From assembly GCA_016647705.1 (NCBI GenBank), contig CM028328.1, positions 46,618,647-46,682,646 of the forward strand: a stretch of DNA of 64,000 nt, in the 5' to 3' direction. The notes under the pieces are model-generated. The model was not told the DNA's origin and made no database searches. It saw nothing but the letters and a program-made list of their open reading frames with translations. The translations under genes and the position numbers were made by a program. The DNA is from Eucommia ulmoides (lineage: Eukaryota > Streptophyta > Magnoliopsida > Garryales > Eucommiaceae). This document shows positions 12,208 to 24,770 of the stretch, one piece after another. Numbering within the stretch: position 1 is the stretch's first letter; every line of letters starts with the position of its first letter.

Positions 12208-13730
12208 AATACCCCCAAACTCGGAATTTTGCTAGTTCTCGAGCAAAACACCCACACAATATGAGAAAATATAAAAACTAATTACGAAATTGAAAACTAA
12301 AAACGAAAAACACTAAAAACAAAAATGTGTAAGTTTTGATTATTATCACCGGCCGAAAGATTTTCCCTCATTGGCCCCCAATCCTATCAAGTTATAATAT
12401 AAATCACACCATGTGGTGTTCTAGAATTTCAACATTCAAAAATAGTAAGCGCCATTCTAGATCATGTTTAAGCGTGTGTGTGATTAAACTCAAATATACA
12501 ACTATCCATTGATTAGATGGGATTATCCTTTAATATAGTTCATGACTAAAACCTTTAAGGTATAGGGAATCTATATACCTAACCTGGGATCTATTCTCCA
12601 CTAATGTAGGCTCAGAGGTTCAAAAAGATCAATAGGGCTGGGATTGGTTTTGGGAAAATGGCCAAGGATAAATTTGAATAGAAAATGTGTTAACGTCGTT
12701 AACTTAACGTTACCCAAGGCACATCGCTGGCACACTCACACTCGAACCCCCATAGATAATTTTGAAACAACCCTGAACAATACAATTAAGAACGTCGTAC
12801 TCAACTGTCATGTCAAAAATAAATGTAATTTTTTTTTCTTCACATAACATACCCCCAAACTCGTTCGAATATTTAAATTTTAGGAATGTGCAAAAAGGAT
12901 TAAGTAACACACTCCCAAACTCATTTGAATTTCTACAATTTTCGAAGTGTGCAAAAATATGAACGACATACGACAAGTGACTACTCGAATACCGAACCAA
13001 TTTAGAAGTTCTCCCTAAACCCAACCGCTTACGTTAAGTAGCATAATGAATGCTAACTTGATTCACTCAAATTATGCCTTCGGTTCAGCGATATAGGTTT
13101 GGAAAAAGTTCAATTGGCTAGGGTATTTGATAAATATTCAGAAATTGAATTGGAATTTTGGCTTCGATAGGGTAATGAGGGATAATGGTATTGTATGGTA
13201 GGCTTCAAAAAGTCTCAAGCGATCAAATAAATGCCTAAATCATATCTCCTAAACCTCATCGCCTAGGATTTTGCCTCTAATTTTCCCCAAATTAAGTTAT
13301 AGATCCCCTATTGTCATGAATTTAAGTGAAGGATAATCGGTTTTAAATCAATTAGATAGTGCTATATTGAGTTTACGTGCTTGTGCTTTTAGGATCTACA
13401 ATAACTTTTACTAAAACGATACGTTAAGCACACAGAATACACATAAATGAGCTTTACGCTCGACCTCAATAAACAACCAGGGGACAGACTCATCATCGGG
13501 TAAAGGCCTAGATGACGTCAAAACTTAGCACAAAACAACAGCTAAACTAAACAAATTAATCCTAAACAATCATGTACACGATAAAAACAGTGAAACTTAA
13601 CTAATAACATAAACACATACTACACATCACCACCAACTTAACACAGGCATTGCCCAAAACGACCCGTCAGCGATCCCAATAGACAGAATATAGCATGATA
13701 TTGAAGACGGGGGTTTAGAACAGATACCTG

Positions 13731-13753
13731 GGAGGCGAGAAAATCTCACATTC
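13731..13753 (-). ncRNA. Stem-loop block in element C (one arm degenerate)
   Basis: Left arm GGAGGCGAGA is intact and the right arm TCTCACATTC is partly decayed. Position and flanks are as in B, E and F. The second stem-loop CTTGGG/CCCAAG at 13793-13810 is intact. Confidence 0.5.
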
Positions 13754-14025
13754 GTTTCAAATCGACGGAGATGGATTTAACTTATTTTAGGACTTGGGTT
13801 GCCTCCCAAGAAGCGCGTGGTTTAATGTCCTCGACCCGACACATGCCCTCAAGACTAGCGAGATGTTGCAATAAAAGAATGCAAGAGTACTTGTCGATCT
13901 AACATCTTCAAGCACCCTGTAGGAAAACAAAAACAAAACTACAAATTTTTTTTATAAACACTAAAAAATGCCTAAATTAAAATCAAGTTATTTATTCACA
14001 ATATCGATAACAATAAACAAGACAA

Positions 14026-14043
14026 TCCCCAGCAATGGCGCCA
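14026..14043 (-). other. Primer binding site of element C (tRNA-Asp type)
   Basis: Minus strand TGGCGCCATTGCTGGGGA, two differences from the tRNA-Asp complement, immediately inside the 5' LTR. Confidence 0.85.
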
Positions 14044-14049
14044 AAAACT

Positions 14050-15416
14050 TGGTGGCCGCTATTTATGCGTTGCCACTTTCACCGCAAGCGCACGGATCAA
14101 GTTTTAGTATAATGGACCTTTCGGTCAGGTATCGTATCCACAGGGATTGGTTGAGATTACTATTGAGTACCGCGATTATCATAACCTAATTCTATCTAGG
14201 CGATAAAAATGGAATATAATTTATACTAATACTAAACTAAAATACTAATTAAGTTAACGATACTATAAATACTATATTGAGATTGTTTAGGGGAGTAGAT
14301 TGTCTAAGGATTAACTTTATTTAGTTAAATGCGTTTGGTTTTGTTTTAGTTAACATTAATGGCGTTTGGTGTATCTGACAATCTCGGTTCGTAAACTTCC
14401 TCGTCACCTCTCCCGAGTGTACGACGGGGGAATACGTGATGTCGTGTCAACGCCGAAGTCCCCCTCAACATCTTAATGACTCTAGGTCATGTGAGTCTCA
14501 CCCTAATATCATCGATTGCACACTTTCTAATGCCTTCCCAGGTCGTTAGCTTGTCCTGTTGTGTTTACTCTAGTTCGAATCCGGGGTTACCTCTCCTGAG
14601 TGTCAAACCCCGTATTCTCAATATATCTAAATTAGCATATAATCATAGAATCACGGAAACACAATCAAAATTATAAGGCACAACCATAAATGAAACACAA
14701 ATTCAACCAAAACTATATTTTCATAAATAATACGTTAATCCCTATTATAATCCATGTTTAGCCTATGGACATAGCCTTTTATACAATTGAAACAAAGCTA
14801 AACATGCTCAAACAAACATAGAAGTTAATAAATAAAAGGAAAAATGGATGAACTTAGCCGATATTCGAATATTAGCCACTAAAACCGTCCACCGATCGAT
14901 TCTCCTACTCCGCGTGGTAATCTTCTCCTTCGGATTTGTTTGAGCACTCCCTATACTCTCTCTATATTCTATACTAAGCCCTAAGGGTTTTAATGGCCGG
15001 AGAGAAGCAAAGGAGAGGGGTTTAAATAGGCAAAATATCTAAACTGTGCAGAGCTGACCGCCTAGGCGGTGGGTATGTCAGTTTAATGTTCGCCACGGCA
15101 GTGGAGAAGGCGGTGGATTTTAGGGACATTCTCTAGTTTCACCACCTAGGTGGTGAGTTTACCGCATCAATAGCCCTTCTCTGCATTTTCACCACCGCGA
15201 CGGTGGGCTTCTTTCAGAATATTGCCTCCTTGCTTGTTTTTCCACCGTTCTCCGATCGTTTTTGGTCTGAATTGATCGTTTGTGCTCCGATTTCATATCT
15301 TTTCACCCATACACCTGTTTTAATACAAAAAGAATAAAAACATATTAAAACATACTAAACGTACTCGGAAACTAATAATTTCGGTTTGAAAATAGATAGA
15401 TAATTTACACTTATCA
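14050..15416 (-). repeat. 5' LTR of element C
   Basis: 1367 bp. TATA-like box at about 15021-15030 and palindrome array at about 15057-15205. It is shorter than its partner mainly because the palindrome array has fewer units. Confidence 0.88.
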
Positions 15417-17574
15417 ATTATGTATTATCAACTAGGTGCCCACCTAAATAATAAAATATAAAAAATGTAAATAATGCATCACACAGAAATTTATACTGGT
15501 TCACCAAGCTACTCTTGGCTAATCTAGTCCCCCAAGCTCCGTGGAGAGTCGCACCCACTAAACTCAAGATTCCTTTAAAGGTAGGAACTAAACACTCACA
15601 ACGATTTTTTTCACAGGCTCAGAATTATTCTTTACAATTCCTTTTCATAGGCTAAGGAATAACCTCTATCTTTCTACTAGGCGGAAGATTAACCTAATTA
15701 TATTACAGGGAGAATCATGACCTAATTCTTTTCATACCTTAGGCTCAAGAATTAAACCTCACACAAATACGCTCCAAATATCCTTTTACTCGGTAAGGAT
15801 TGAACCATTACATTTCACTCACAAATTCAATCAAGGAAGAATTAACACCTAATATTTTTATACTCTAGGTAAATATCAAAACCTCAATCTCTTTACCGGA
15901 AGAGATTGAAACCAACTACCCTTGATTAGACACTTCCAGTAGTATCTAATCCGACACTCAACTCACTAATTACAAACAATTGATAAGTGATTTTTCATTC
16001 GGAGCTTCTACCACTTCAGATAAATTTAAACTCAATCAATGTCCCGATACTAGTGATAGAAAAATAAGAATTTCAAAATTTGATAAATAAAGATGGGTAG
16101 CAAGCAATTAAACACGTAATAAGATTTTCTCAAGAAATCGTTTCAAAAATAATTTTCAATAAAAAATCCGGAAAATAATTTCAAAGATCAAATTCCAAAT
16201 AATAAATAATATAATCAAGTAACAATTAATATTAAGTAATTTGGAAAGATCTCATCAGGATTTCACCGAAAAAATATTGATTAGAATGACAATGAAACTT
16301 CAGATCGGTAGTAGCAATAATCCACAACAAATATTTCTTAAGAAAAACTCTCAGAAAAGATCTCACAATTCAGTCAGTATGATTACTCTTAGATAGCACG
16401 AGAGCTGAATAACTCAGAATAATTTGGATTCTCTTGATTTCTGATTATTTTACATGTGAAATCCGCAGGTCTATTTAAAGTCACTTGAAACATGCCCTAT
16501 AACGGCTAGTTCCCATAAATCATGATATTTAATTACACCAATAGACCCTCTATATCATAATGATTCATTCCCGGTATAATTCACTTAAAATATCTCTTAA
16601 AATATTAAATTCAGTTCCTCAAACTTTTAGTCAAACTCAATTAGATAAAATTGAAAGAATTACATATACGAAATTGAGAAATATTAAAATTACTTGAACC
16701 ATATCTATATGGACAATTAAATATTAATTAAATAACTCAAAACATATAAGATCCCTAAGATATGTCACATATTTTAACCATAAAATGGCTAGTAACGGTT
16801 ACTTTTTGAATAAAATCCGAAATTCCATAAATCCTGAAACAGCTCCATCTGTCGACTGGCTAAGACCCATCAGTCGACCGCCCAATTCACGATATAGCCA
16901 AGCCAAAAACTCTTCACCCATCAGTCGACTGCCCATTCATCACCTGTCGACTGGATGATTCAGTGAGTTTCATAAGTCGACCTATCTGTCGACTTAGAGA
17001 TTCAGAGAGTTTCTTGATCACAAGTCGACTTACCTGTCGACCTAGAGATTTAGAGACTTTTTGTTTTAAGCTCAAGTCGACCTACCTGTCGACCGAGAGA
17101 TTCAACAACTTTATCATTAATCACCAATCGACTTACCTGTCTACTGAGAGATGCTCGAATCCTCTCTTGAATTCATTTTATATCCAATTTTATCGACGTT
17201 TTTGCCCCTTTAACCGATTTATTTTCTCGGTTAGCTCCACTAAATCTTAAATTCAATTTTAGTCAGTTATCTTTATTTTTTTTCCAATTACACATAGGAA
17301 CAAATAATTTAACAAATTAGGATCCTATAAAAACACATAATTTTGAAAAACATTTTGTGACGTATGTTATCCTAACCTGAGTTATTTTTTCTAGATTCTT
17401 CAATTTCTTTAAACTCTTAATCTTCCACCATCTTTTTTATCATCTTTACCATTGCCACAATATCTTCACGATCATTTTTATCACTGGAACTAATAAACTG
17501 AAACACTCAATAAAATCGTTTGTTCCACAAAAAATATCAACATTTAATTGTCCATCAAAACTTTGGGATCAACA

Positions 17575-18411
17575 ATACCAATATATCATAACAAGCATAC
17601 ATTGGAAGTAATAAAACGGTACACACAATTGGATAAAAATAAAAAACCGCTAACAAAATATCGATTTATTCAAACAACGTTTTCAGGGATATAGCCCAAT
17701 ATTCAACTATAAACAAGCTAAAATACATCAAATACCAACAAGGGTTTAAGAAATAAGAAGAAGAACGAAGGAGAATATTCGTTATCTGAAGAATTGACGG
17801 TTCCGCGTTCGTGATTTCCATTCCGATCTTGATTTCTCCTCTTCAAATGGATGATCTCTCCTTGTTGGTATGTCTTGGAGCTCTCAAGGGAGTCCCAAAA
17901 ACATGCTTCAAGTATTGAGGGATAAGGGATATTAGAAGGGATAAAAAATATCTAACAAATATCCCTAAATATCTTTGCCAGGTGGTGTCAGACTGTTGCA
18001 GCGATGGGAAGTACTGCTGTAGCAGTGAGAAGTTAGTAGGCCACTACCATTTGATCACTACAGTGGTGGGAAACACAGCTGCAACAGTGGAGGCGATCGT
18101 TACAACGGTAAAGTTCACCGCTGCAGTGGTGGTCGGGCAGAATGTTTCTGTTTTGATTGATCGCTGCAGTGGTGGTTTGTACAGCGGTAGAGTTGCAGTT
18201 TCTGAACTTAGCCTTTTTTCTCACTTATCAACCGTTTCTCCATCAATGTCCCACTGATTTGCTCGATTTTCAACTGTTTTAATCCTTTTTCGTCCCAAAC
18301 ATGATTTATATAAAAACAAATAAAAACGAGTTAAAACATATTAAAATATAACAAAAACACTCGAAAACTACCAAAATCACTTTGGAAATATATAGATAAT
18401 TCCACTTATCA
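17575..18411 (-). repeat. 5' LTR of element B, distal part (U3)
   Basis: It continues the B LTR after insertion D and ends CCACTTATCA (TGATAAGTGG on the minus strand). A palindrome array of ACCGCTGCAGCGGT type runs through 17981-18200 (for example CACCGCTGCAGTGGTGG). The open frames here on both strands are artefacts of that array. Confidence 0.8.
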
Positions 18412-20890
18412 CTCATTTTTGGAGAAAGATGTATTCCAAGTTGGGCTGGTATAAAGCTCTTTTTTGAATTTTTCATGTTAAATTGCTCCAACACTTTGTC
18501 TCTGTACCCGAATTGGAATAATCCAACATCCTTTTTAAATCTATCTCAATAATCCTTAGTACCCAATATCTCCCAAATCCTTCATGTATAAAGTTTGCGA
18601 AATCAAATCTTTAGTGGATGATAACTTCCTTGATCATTTCCGATCAGTGGGATATGCCTGCATACAACACTAGGAAGCTAACTAATTTTCCGTCCATTTT
18701 CTTGTACATAGATAGATTATCCATATTTTTGGAGGAAACCAGAATATTTGTTCACCTTATTAACATGGATATTCCAATTTCTAGAAGCTTGCTTAAGCTT
18801 ATAAATGGACTTTTGTGACTTGCTTACCTTCTGGATTTCTTCTTCGACTATGAAGCCCCCTGGTTAATACATGTAAATCTTCCTCTATGTTTCCATTAAA
18901 GAAATTCAATTTTACAACCATCTTCCAGATTTTATCGTCGTGGTATGTAGAAATAGCCAATAATATTTTAATGGACTTTAACATGGAGACTAACAGAAAT
19001 AGACTTCTTATAGTCAACTTATTGATGGTAAGTGTATTTTTTCGCCTCTGTTATGGCCTTGAACACGTCCAATTTATCATATGAGTCTAGTTTTCTCTTA
19101 AAGATCTACTTTTATCGGATGGGAACGATTTCTTAGGTGTATCTATAAGTGTTTAGACTCGCCGGCATACAGGGAATCCATTTGAATTTCATTGCTATTA
19201 ACCACTTCTTACTTTCAATGACAACATTATTTTTTTATAGTTAACATGGTCATTACCTTCCACAAGCAACAACTTTTCTCTATCTTTCGTTCCTAGCTAT
19301 CCCAGATATCTATTAGGGGGAGCAGAGGTTCTACTTGATCTAAGCTAAATTTGTGTACTGGATGCATTTACTATTGTCAGCTTTATATTTCTAGTTTATT
19401 CGACTTGTTTGGTATCCAATGCCTCTCTCAATTCTATCTTTTGTCCAGTGCTAGTTTCCTCTAGGAACAATTCTTCTAATAATTTTGCAAGTCTAGTAAC
19501 AAATAGATTTTGTTCTTTTGGGTGGTAGAAGTAGTATCATATTGGTTCATTAGGATACCACCACAAACTTGCAAATATGAGTCTTAGATTCCAACTTGTC
19601 TACTTTAAGTCTTTTGACATGAGCCCAACAACCTAAAATCTTGACATATTTAGGATTCATTGGTTTAAGTGGGATGAATTTAGTTGGAAAATTATTTAGT
19701 AAACGAGTAGTGGTCATTAAGGCATATCCCTAAAATAATATGATTAAAAATTATTGAGACTCATCATCAGTCTAACCATACTTGATTTTTTATCTAATTT
19801 TCTTTTTATGATACACCAATTAATATTGGTTTAGCAGAAGGAGTCCACTGAGAGATTACAATATTTACTTTGAGATAGTCTAGAGACTTAATGGACATGT
19901 ATTCCCGTCCTCGATCTGATTGAAGTGCCTTAATACTTTTTCGATTAGTTTTTCTACATAACTTCTGAGTTCTCTGAATACTTCAAAGGAATTATATTTG
20001 TGTTCCATAAGATACTCAAAACCACATCTAGAATGATTATCGGTAGAGGTAATGAAGTATAAAATCCTTTCAGCTCAAGGGTCCACACACGTCTGTATCT
20101 ACCAGGCCCAATATGTCAGCAACCCTTTCCCAATGTCCAACAAAGGGTTACTTGGTCATCTTACCTATTAGCCAAAATCTACAAATCAGTAATGGATCCA
20201 AGCTAATAGGCCCAAAATCTCATATCTAAAAATATTGTCAACCCTCTTCTCACTAATACGAACTAGTCTGAGATGCCACAAATAGGTTGAATTTTCATCT
20301 CTCAATCTTTTCTTTGTTATACTTTTATTTACTATGTTATTTTTTCCCCACAAGTTTTTAAATAATATAGATTGTTAAAACTTATGCCCAAACCAATACA
20401 TTCTGAATTAAAATAAATAATATAAGTATTATTTTAGGAAAAAATAGAATAATCATCCCTTATTATACAATAAATGAAAATAACATTTTCATAGATAATA
20501 GACATAAAAATACAATCTCTTAAATTTAAAACATGTACAAAAGGTTCAAATAAAAATCTCCCATGGCTAATGCAACAACTCTTACTCTATTTCCTACTCG
20601 TAAAGAGATGTCCCCTTTACTCAATATTTTCCTTGCCTTAGAACTTAGGAACTGGGGACATATTCTTTCCCATGTTGATTGCAGTGAAAACATTTTCTCT
20701 TATCGGGTCCTTTCTCTTTCTTTGGATTATTTTTTTCCTTTAAAGAAGAGTCGAGTTTCTTCTTCTTCTTCTTCTTCTTCTTCTTTCATTTTGAGGTCTA
20801 AGGATCATAAACTACAAGTGGAGAACCCTTATACCTTTGAAAGGTTCCATCGACTGTGCTTAATATTAGTCCTACTCTACGCATGAGGGG
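18412..20890 (-). pseudogene. Element L: broken Copia gag-pol remnant
   Basis: Read right to left, Copia domains appear in the normal order. A degenerate zinc knuckle (CFHCNQHGKE) is at 20651-20692, followed by GAG-pre-integrase-like sequence ending GHWERVADILG near 20110-20190. Integrase core sequence with SDRGREYMS and SQWTPSAKP lies near 19835-19925. RT has the LKQAS-type motif (YKLKQASRNWN) near 18785-18830, then LEQFNMKNSK at the left edge. Insertion B cuts the RT region at 18411, and the remaining RT, RNase H and 3' LTR are not in view. Many breaks are spread through it; it is an old fossil. The order gag-INT-RT identifies Copia rather than gypsy (established knowledge). Confidence 0.85.
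20755..20786. repeat. (CTT)n microsatellite
   Basis: About ten CTT units inside the gag remnant of L, next to the knuckle region. Confidence 0.9.
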
Positions 20891-21828
20891 AAGTGAATTG
20901 GGTAGTGTAAATAACTTGGTTGTTTTTACTCTTCAAAATACATGTAATCAAATACGTAATAAAGTGAAAGTGCTAAAGGGATGCAGTGGAATATATAAAA
21001 TCAATGTAATCACAAGCATACACAATAAATAAATAGAGAGACCACGTAAATACAGAGATTTATAGTAGTTCGGTAAGGCAATCCTTACCTACGTCTATTT
21101 TCCTGAGCTTTTTTAGGGATTTATAATCCACTATATTCAAATCTTCTTCCTTTGTGAAGACCAAACCGTTACACTATCATAAGATAATTTACCTTTATAA
21201 CTTGCTACAGTCTCTCACAAGGCAAACTACGTTTATGCCTTGCTACACTCTCTCATAAGGTAAGGTACGTTTTTACATTGCTACAATCTCTCACAAGACA
21301 AGATAATTTTATGTCTTGTTACAATCTTTAACTAGACAAGCAACATTTATGTCTAGATACAACCCTTATACCTTTTAAAGGTTCCCTCGACAGTGCTTAA
21401 TATTAGTCCTACTCTACGCATGAGGGGGAGTGAATTGGGTAGTGTAAATAACTTGGTTGTTTTTACTCTTCAAAATACATGTAATCAAATACGTAATAAA
21501 GTGCAAGTGCTAAAGAGATGCAGTGGAATATATAAAATCAATGTAATCACAAGCATACACAATAAATAAATAGAGAGACCACATAAATACAGAGATTTAT
21601 AGTAGTTCGGTAAGGCAATCCTTACCTACGTCTATTATCCTGAGCTTTTTTAGGGATTTATAATCCACTATATTCAAATCTTCTTCCTTTGTGAAGACCA
21701 AACTGTTACACTCTCATAAGATAATTTACCTTTATAACTTGCTACAGTCTCTCACAAGACAAACTACGTTTATGCCTTGCTACACTCTCTCATAAGGTAA
21801 GGTACGTTTTTACCTTGCTACACTCTCT
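20824..21828. repeat. Tandem duplication (~537-bp period) of an LTR-like segment
   Basis: The stretch from AACCCTTATACC at 20824 to about 21360 is repeated almost exactly from 21362 to about 21828. The unit contains TGAATTGGGTAGTGT and the TTTATAGTAGTTCGGTAAGG block that I recognise from the R/U5 parts of plant Copia LTRs (minus strand). The copies differ at few positions, so the duplication is much younger than the neighbouring L fossil. Confidence 0.85.
21168..21360. repeat. 38-bp imperfect tandem repeat, about 5 units
   Basis: Units begin GCTACARTCTCTCAYAAG and end GTTTWTGCCTT or similar. The second duplicated copy has about three units (about 21705-21828). A possible repeated RNA stem region of the LTR leader. 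Confidence 0.7.
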
Positions 21829-23198
21829 ATTTTCAAACCAAACTTGTTAGTTTTTTAGTACATTTATTACGTTTTAATACGTTTTTATATGTTTTTGTAT
21901 AAATCATGTGTTTGAAGTGAAAATGCATGAAAACGGATCAATAACGATCAAATCGGATCAAGAACAGTGGAAGAACTGTGGGAAAACAAGCAAGGAGACA
22001 ATATTCTGAAAGCAGTCCACCACCGCGGCGTCCAGACCACTGCCGTGTTGGTGAATATACAGAGAGAGGAATAAAGTTGTTGTAAACTCACCACCGCGGT
22101 GGTGAAACTGCAGAGAAGTCCTTACGCCTACCTCTTTCTCTACCGTTGCAGCGAAGACTGTGCCGACATGCCCACCGCCGTGGCAGTCACTCTGCACCAG
22201 ATTTAGATATTTATTTAGATATTTTTTGCTCCCTATTTATTCTCCTCTCCTATCCTCCTGCCATTGGATCTCCACTAGAGTTAGGATATTTTACAGAGTG
22301 GTTTTTGGTGTGTTCAACCAATTCCGAAGGAGAAGAATATGTTGCAAAGAAGGAGAAGCGATCCCGAAGCGTTTTTAGTGGCAAATCTTCGTACTACGAT
22401 TAAGTTTCTTTCGTTTCTTCTTAATTTTCTTAACTTCAGTAGATGGTTGAGCACGTTTAACTCCTTTTTCATTGTAGAAACGGTTATGGCCATGAGCTAA
22501 ATGAATTTTGTCTAGGGATTAATATATTTTATGAAAATGTTGTTTGTTTGAGTTTGTGTTTTGTTAAATGGTTGTTCTGCACTATTTTGATTGTGTTTAT
22601 CATTATTCTTTGATATTATGCTTGTTTAGATAATTAGAGAATACAGGGTTTGACACCCGGGAGAGGTAACCCCGAATTTGGACTAGGGTAAACACAATGC
22701 GATGATTTAATAACTTGGGAGGGAGTTGGAAAGTGTGCAATCAATGACGTTGGGGTGAGACTCATGTGACCTAGAATTGTTAAAATATTGATGGAGACTT
22801 CTTTGTTGACGCGAAGTCACATATTCATGTGTCTTACACTTGGGAGAGGTGGCGAGTGAGTTTACGAACCAAGATTGTCAAATAAGTCGAACACCGTTAA
22901 CGTAAACTAAAATGAGACCAAGCACGTTTTTGTAACCAAAGTTAATCCCTAGGCAATCGTTTTCCTAAACATCTCAATATAGTATATTAGTATAATTAGA
23001 TTAATTAACTTAGTATTAGTATTATTAATTATAATTACATGTTTAGCGCTTAGATAAAATTATGTTATGATAATCGTGGTATTCGATAATAATCTCAACC
23101 ATTCCCTGTGGACACGATACCCTTAATCTCTCCATCTATACTAAAACTTGACCCGTACACTTGCGGTGTAAGTGGCGTGCATTAATTACGCGCCACCA
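21828..23198 (+). mobile_element. Element I: LTR-only copy, Athila-like gypsy, plus strand
   Basis: Homologous to the C LTRs in reverse orientation. It runs from near the LTR start (TTTTCAAACCAAACTTGTTAG) to the end GCGCCACCA. No primer site or interior follows. TATA-like CTATTTAT at 22233-22240. A palindrome array at 22014-22195 includes the perfect 18-mer TCACCACCGCGGTGGTGA at 22088-22105. The left edge abuts the tandem duplication without recognisable target duplication. Frames at 22146-22403 lie inside this LTR and are not genes. Confidence 0.8.
22014..22195. promoter_or_regulatory. CACCACCGCGGTGGTG palindrome array in LTR I
   Basis: One perfect 18-bp palindrome at 22088-22105 plus related CCACCGCGGCG and CCACCGCCGTGGC sites. 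The array lies between LTR start and TATA-like box, the same place as in C, E and G but with a different core. Confidence 0.6.
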
Positions 23199-24770
23199 CT
23201 CACCCTGGTGTAAGTTACAATTCACACCCTCACAGGTTGAATTTATCTTTTGTTAGTTTTAACGAGTCTAATCCTCAAAGTTTTTATCAATCACCTAGAA
23301 TTTAATACACCCTAAAATGACTGTCTAGGTACTTCTAGATACGTGTGTACAAATTATATGGAAAGTTATAGCACTTACACAATTAATCATGAATGAGAGA
23401 TATATTCAATGTCGATCATGTGATAAGATGAAATTCAAGATAGTGTGTGCTCTTAGAAAGTTCACTGAAATTATCTAATTAGATTAGCTATTGTTAGATT
23501 GGTATGCAGGAGAATTAATATCTCGATGATTAAGTTAATCTCATCGGCGATGAAAGTTCTTCCCATATCCAATACCAAATCTAACGAATTTATGATGTAT
23601 GTAGAAAACACTTTTTGATACTTTTAAAAAATGCCCTTTGGTTTTCTTAAAAACAAAGGATTTAAGTGTATGTAAAAGTTCTCTTGTAAAGCAAGACAAA
23701 AAATCACATTTCATTTATCAAGATTTTAGCAATTAACAATTTACACAATATTGAGTAATGAAAATAAGTTAAGCAAACATAGATATATGTATATAGGCAA
23801 GTAGTTCACACAAAGACAATCAATGTCAAGCAATATACAAATAATATGGAATGAACTCACCAGTACGAATATGGATGTATATGGTACAAATAGTACCACA
23901 ACATGAATGACCTCAGCTAGATTCCTCTAAGTATTTACCAATTTGATATAAAACAATCTCTTATAAAAGCTTTATGTGGAGATTCTCACAAATTCGCACT
24001 CTTTCTAATAATACAGTGTTATACGAACACCATATCACCCAATTAGGATCTAATTGTGTTATACACACAAGAATATGGATCTAAGAATGTACAATATGAA
24101 TGAAATCATGTCTTTGTGAATGTTATAGAATTTAATTTTTTTAATAAAATAACTTTAACAAATAATTTTCTAAGCCTAGACTGCGATAATACGGAACAAT
24201 GAATAAAACATAAAGATTAAATCAAATTTAAATTTTATACCTTTTTCGGTACTTCAGTCTCATAATCAGTAGTTCTCGAGATGTGATATGTGAAGGCTCT
24301 TCTAAAAGCGATAAGATCTGACCTATGAAAGAAAAGTGATCTCCAAATAGAGCACATACGTCTCGCCTCTATGGTCACACGTAGAATCTATAGAAAGAAG
24401 AAGGTTCTTGGGATATATAAGATGAGATCTAATCCCAAGAATAAAAACAACTCTAATTTTGAATCTAGGAGATAGCCAGATTCAAAACCAGTAGTACAAT
24501 ATAGAAAACAAATCTCTTAGACATAGAGATCTATAAGAAGACAAGGGAGAGGATGATCGACATATTTGTGAAATTTCTACAAGGATGGGCTGCCACTTTG
24601 GCTTCCCTTTCTTATAAATACTATCTAGGGTTCAAAACCCTAGACGCCTTCTTTGTCTATTTGCATTTTGACCCTCAAACTTCTTAATTTTAGTATTACT
24701 GCTTATTTATTTTCTAAGAACTCTTCTAACCTCAATTCTCTAATTTGTGTGTAACCAATTATGTTCATAC
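23199..24770. other. Unassigned AT-rich stretch, possibly a minus-strand LTR
   Basis: No open reading frame of note. Near 24595-24640 the minus strand reads a promoter-like run (CCCTAGATAGTATTTATAAG) preceded by CTAGGGTTTTGAACC, the style of plant LTR promoters. No partner copy, terminal repeat or target duplication is visible in the window, so the assignment is weak. Confidence 0.3.

Larger units (their letters stand above)
10775..15416 (-). mobile_element. Element C: complete small gypsy element without coding capacity
   Basis: Two LTRs (10775-12207 and 14050-15416) flank a 1.84-kb interior. The perfect 5-bp target duplication ATTAT sits at 10770-10774 and 15417-15421. A tRNA-Asp-type primer site is at 14026-14043 (minus) and a G-rich polypurine tract (minus) at 12208-12222. 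The interior has no gag or pol; it consists of the 3' module and the hairpin block shared with B, E, F and G. Structurally it looks whole and non-autonomous (TRIM/LARD-like), so its movement would have needed proteins supplied by another element. The LTRs are about nine-tenths identical by eye, with many transitions. Confidence 0.9.
10642..17574 (-). mobile_element. Element D: solo LTR of the A-type Copia family, split by element C
   Basis: 10642-10774 plus 15417-17574 together match the ~2.4-kb LTRs of A from TGTTGGCC to GGGATCAACA. No interior or second LTR is present, so it is a solo LTR (usually left by recombination between two LTRs). It lies in the LTR of B: flanking sequences ending AAACCAACC and resuming ACCAATATATCAT join seamlessly in the uninterrupted F copy near 57470. 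The flanking duplication is imperfect. The GTCGAC palindrome array is at about 16850-17155. Confidence 0.85.
1..18411 (-). mobile_element. Element B: Athila-like Ty3/gypsy element, gag only, interrupted by later insertions
   Basis: B occupies 1-327, 7697-10641 and 17575-18411; the gaps are insertions A and D (with C inside D). On the minus strand the order is LTR (ending in CTACCA/CTATCA-type sequence), a primer site matching the 3' end of plant tRNA-Asp, a gag remnant, a hairpin block, and a long non-coding 3' region. That 3' region is homologous to those of C, E, F and G. No protease, RT, RNase H or integrase is recognisable, so it is a non-autonomous or decayed Athila relative. It sits in the RT part of Copia fossil L, so B is younger than L. 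The 3' end lies at or beyond the left window edge. It is broken, with many changes. The lineage call rests on gag resemblance and the tRNA-Asp primer site (established knowledge for Athila). Confidence 0.8.

Noticed and set aside
17982-18257. Overlapping frames on both strands (91 and 63 codons)
   Set aside because: Caused by GC-rich CTGCAG palindromes in the U3 of element B; no protein similarity is recognised.
18412-20350. Possible non-LTR (LINE) reverse transcriptase
   Set aside because: Integrase precedes RT and the motifs (SQWTPS, LKQAS) are Copia type.
20563-20886. Plus-strand 107-codon frame with a serine run
   Set aside because: Antisense of the Copia gag remnant of L; the serine run is the CTT microsatellite.
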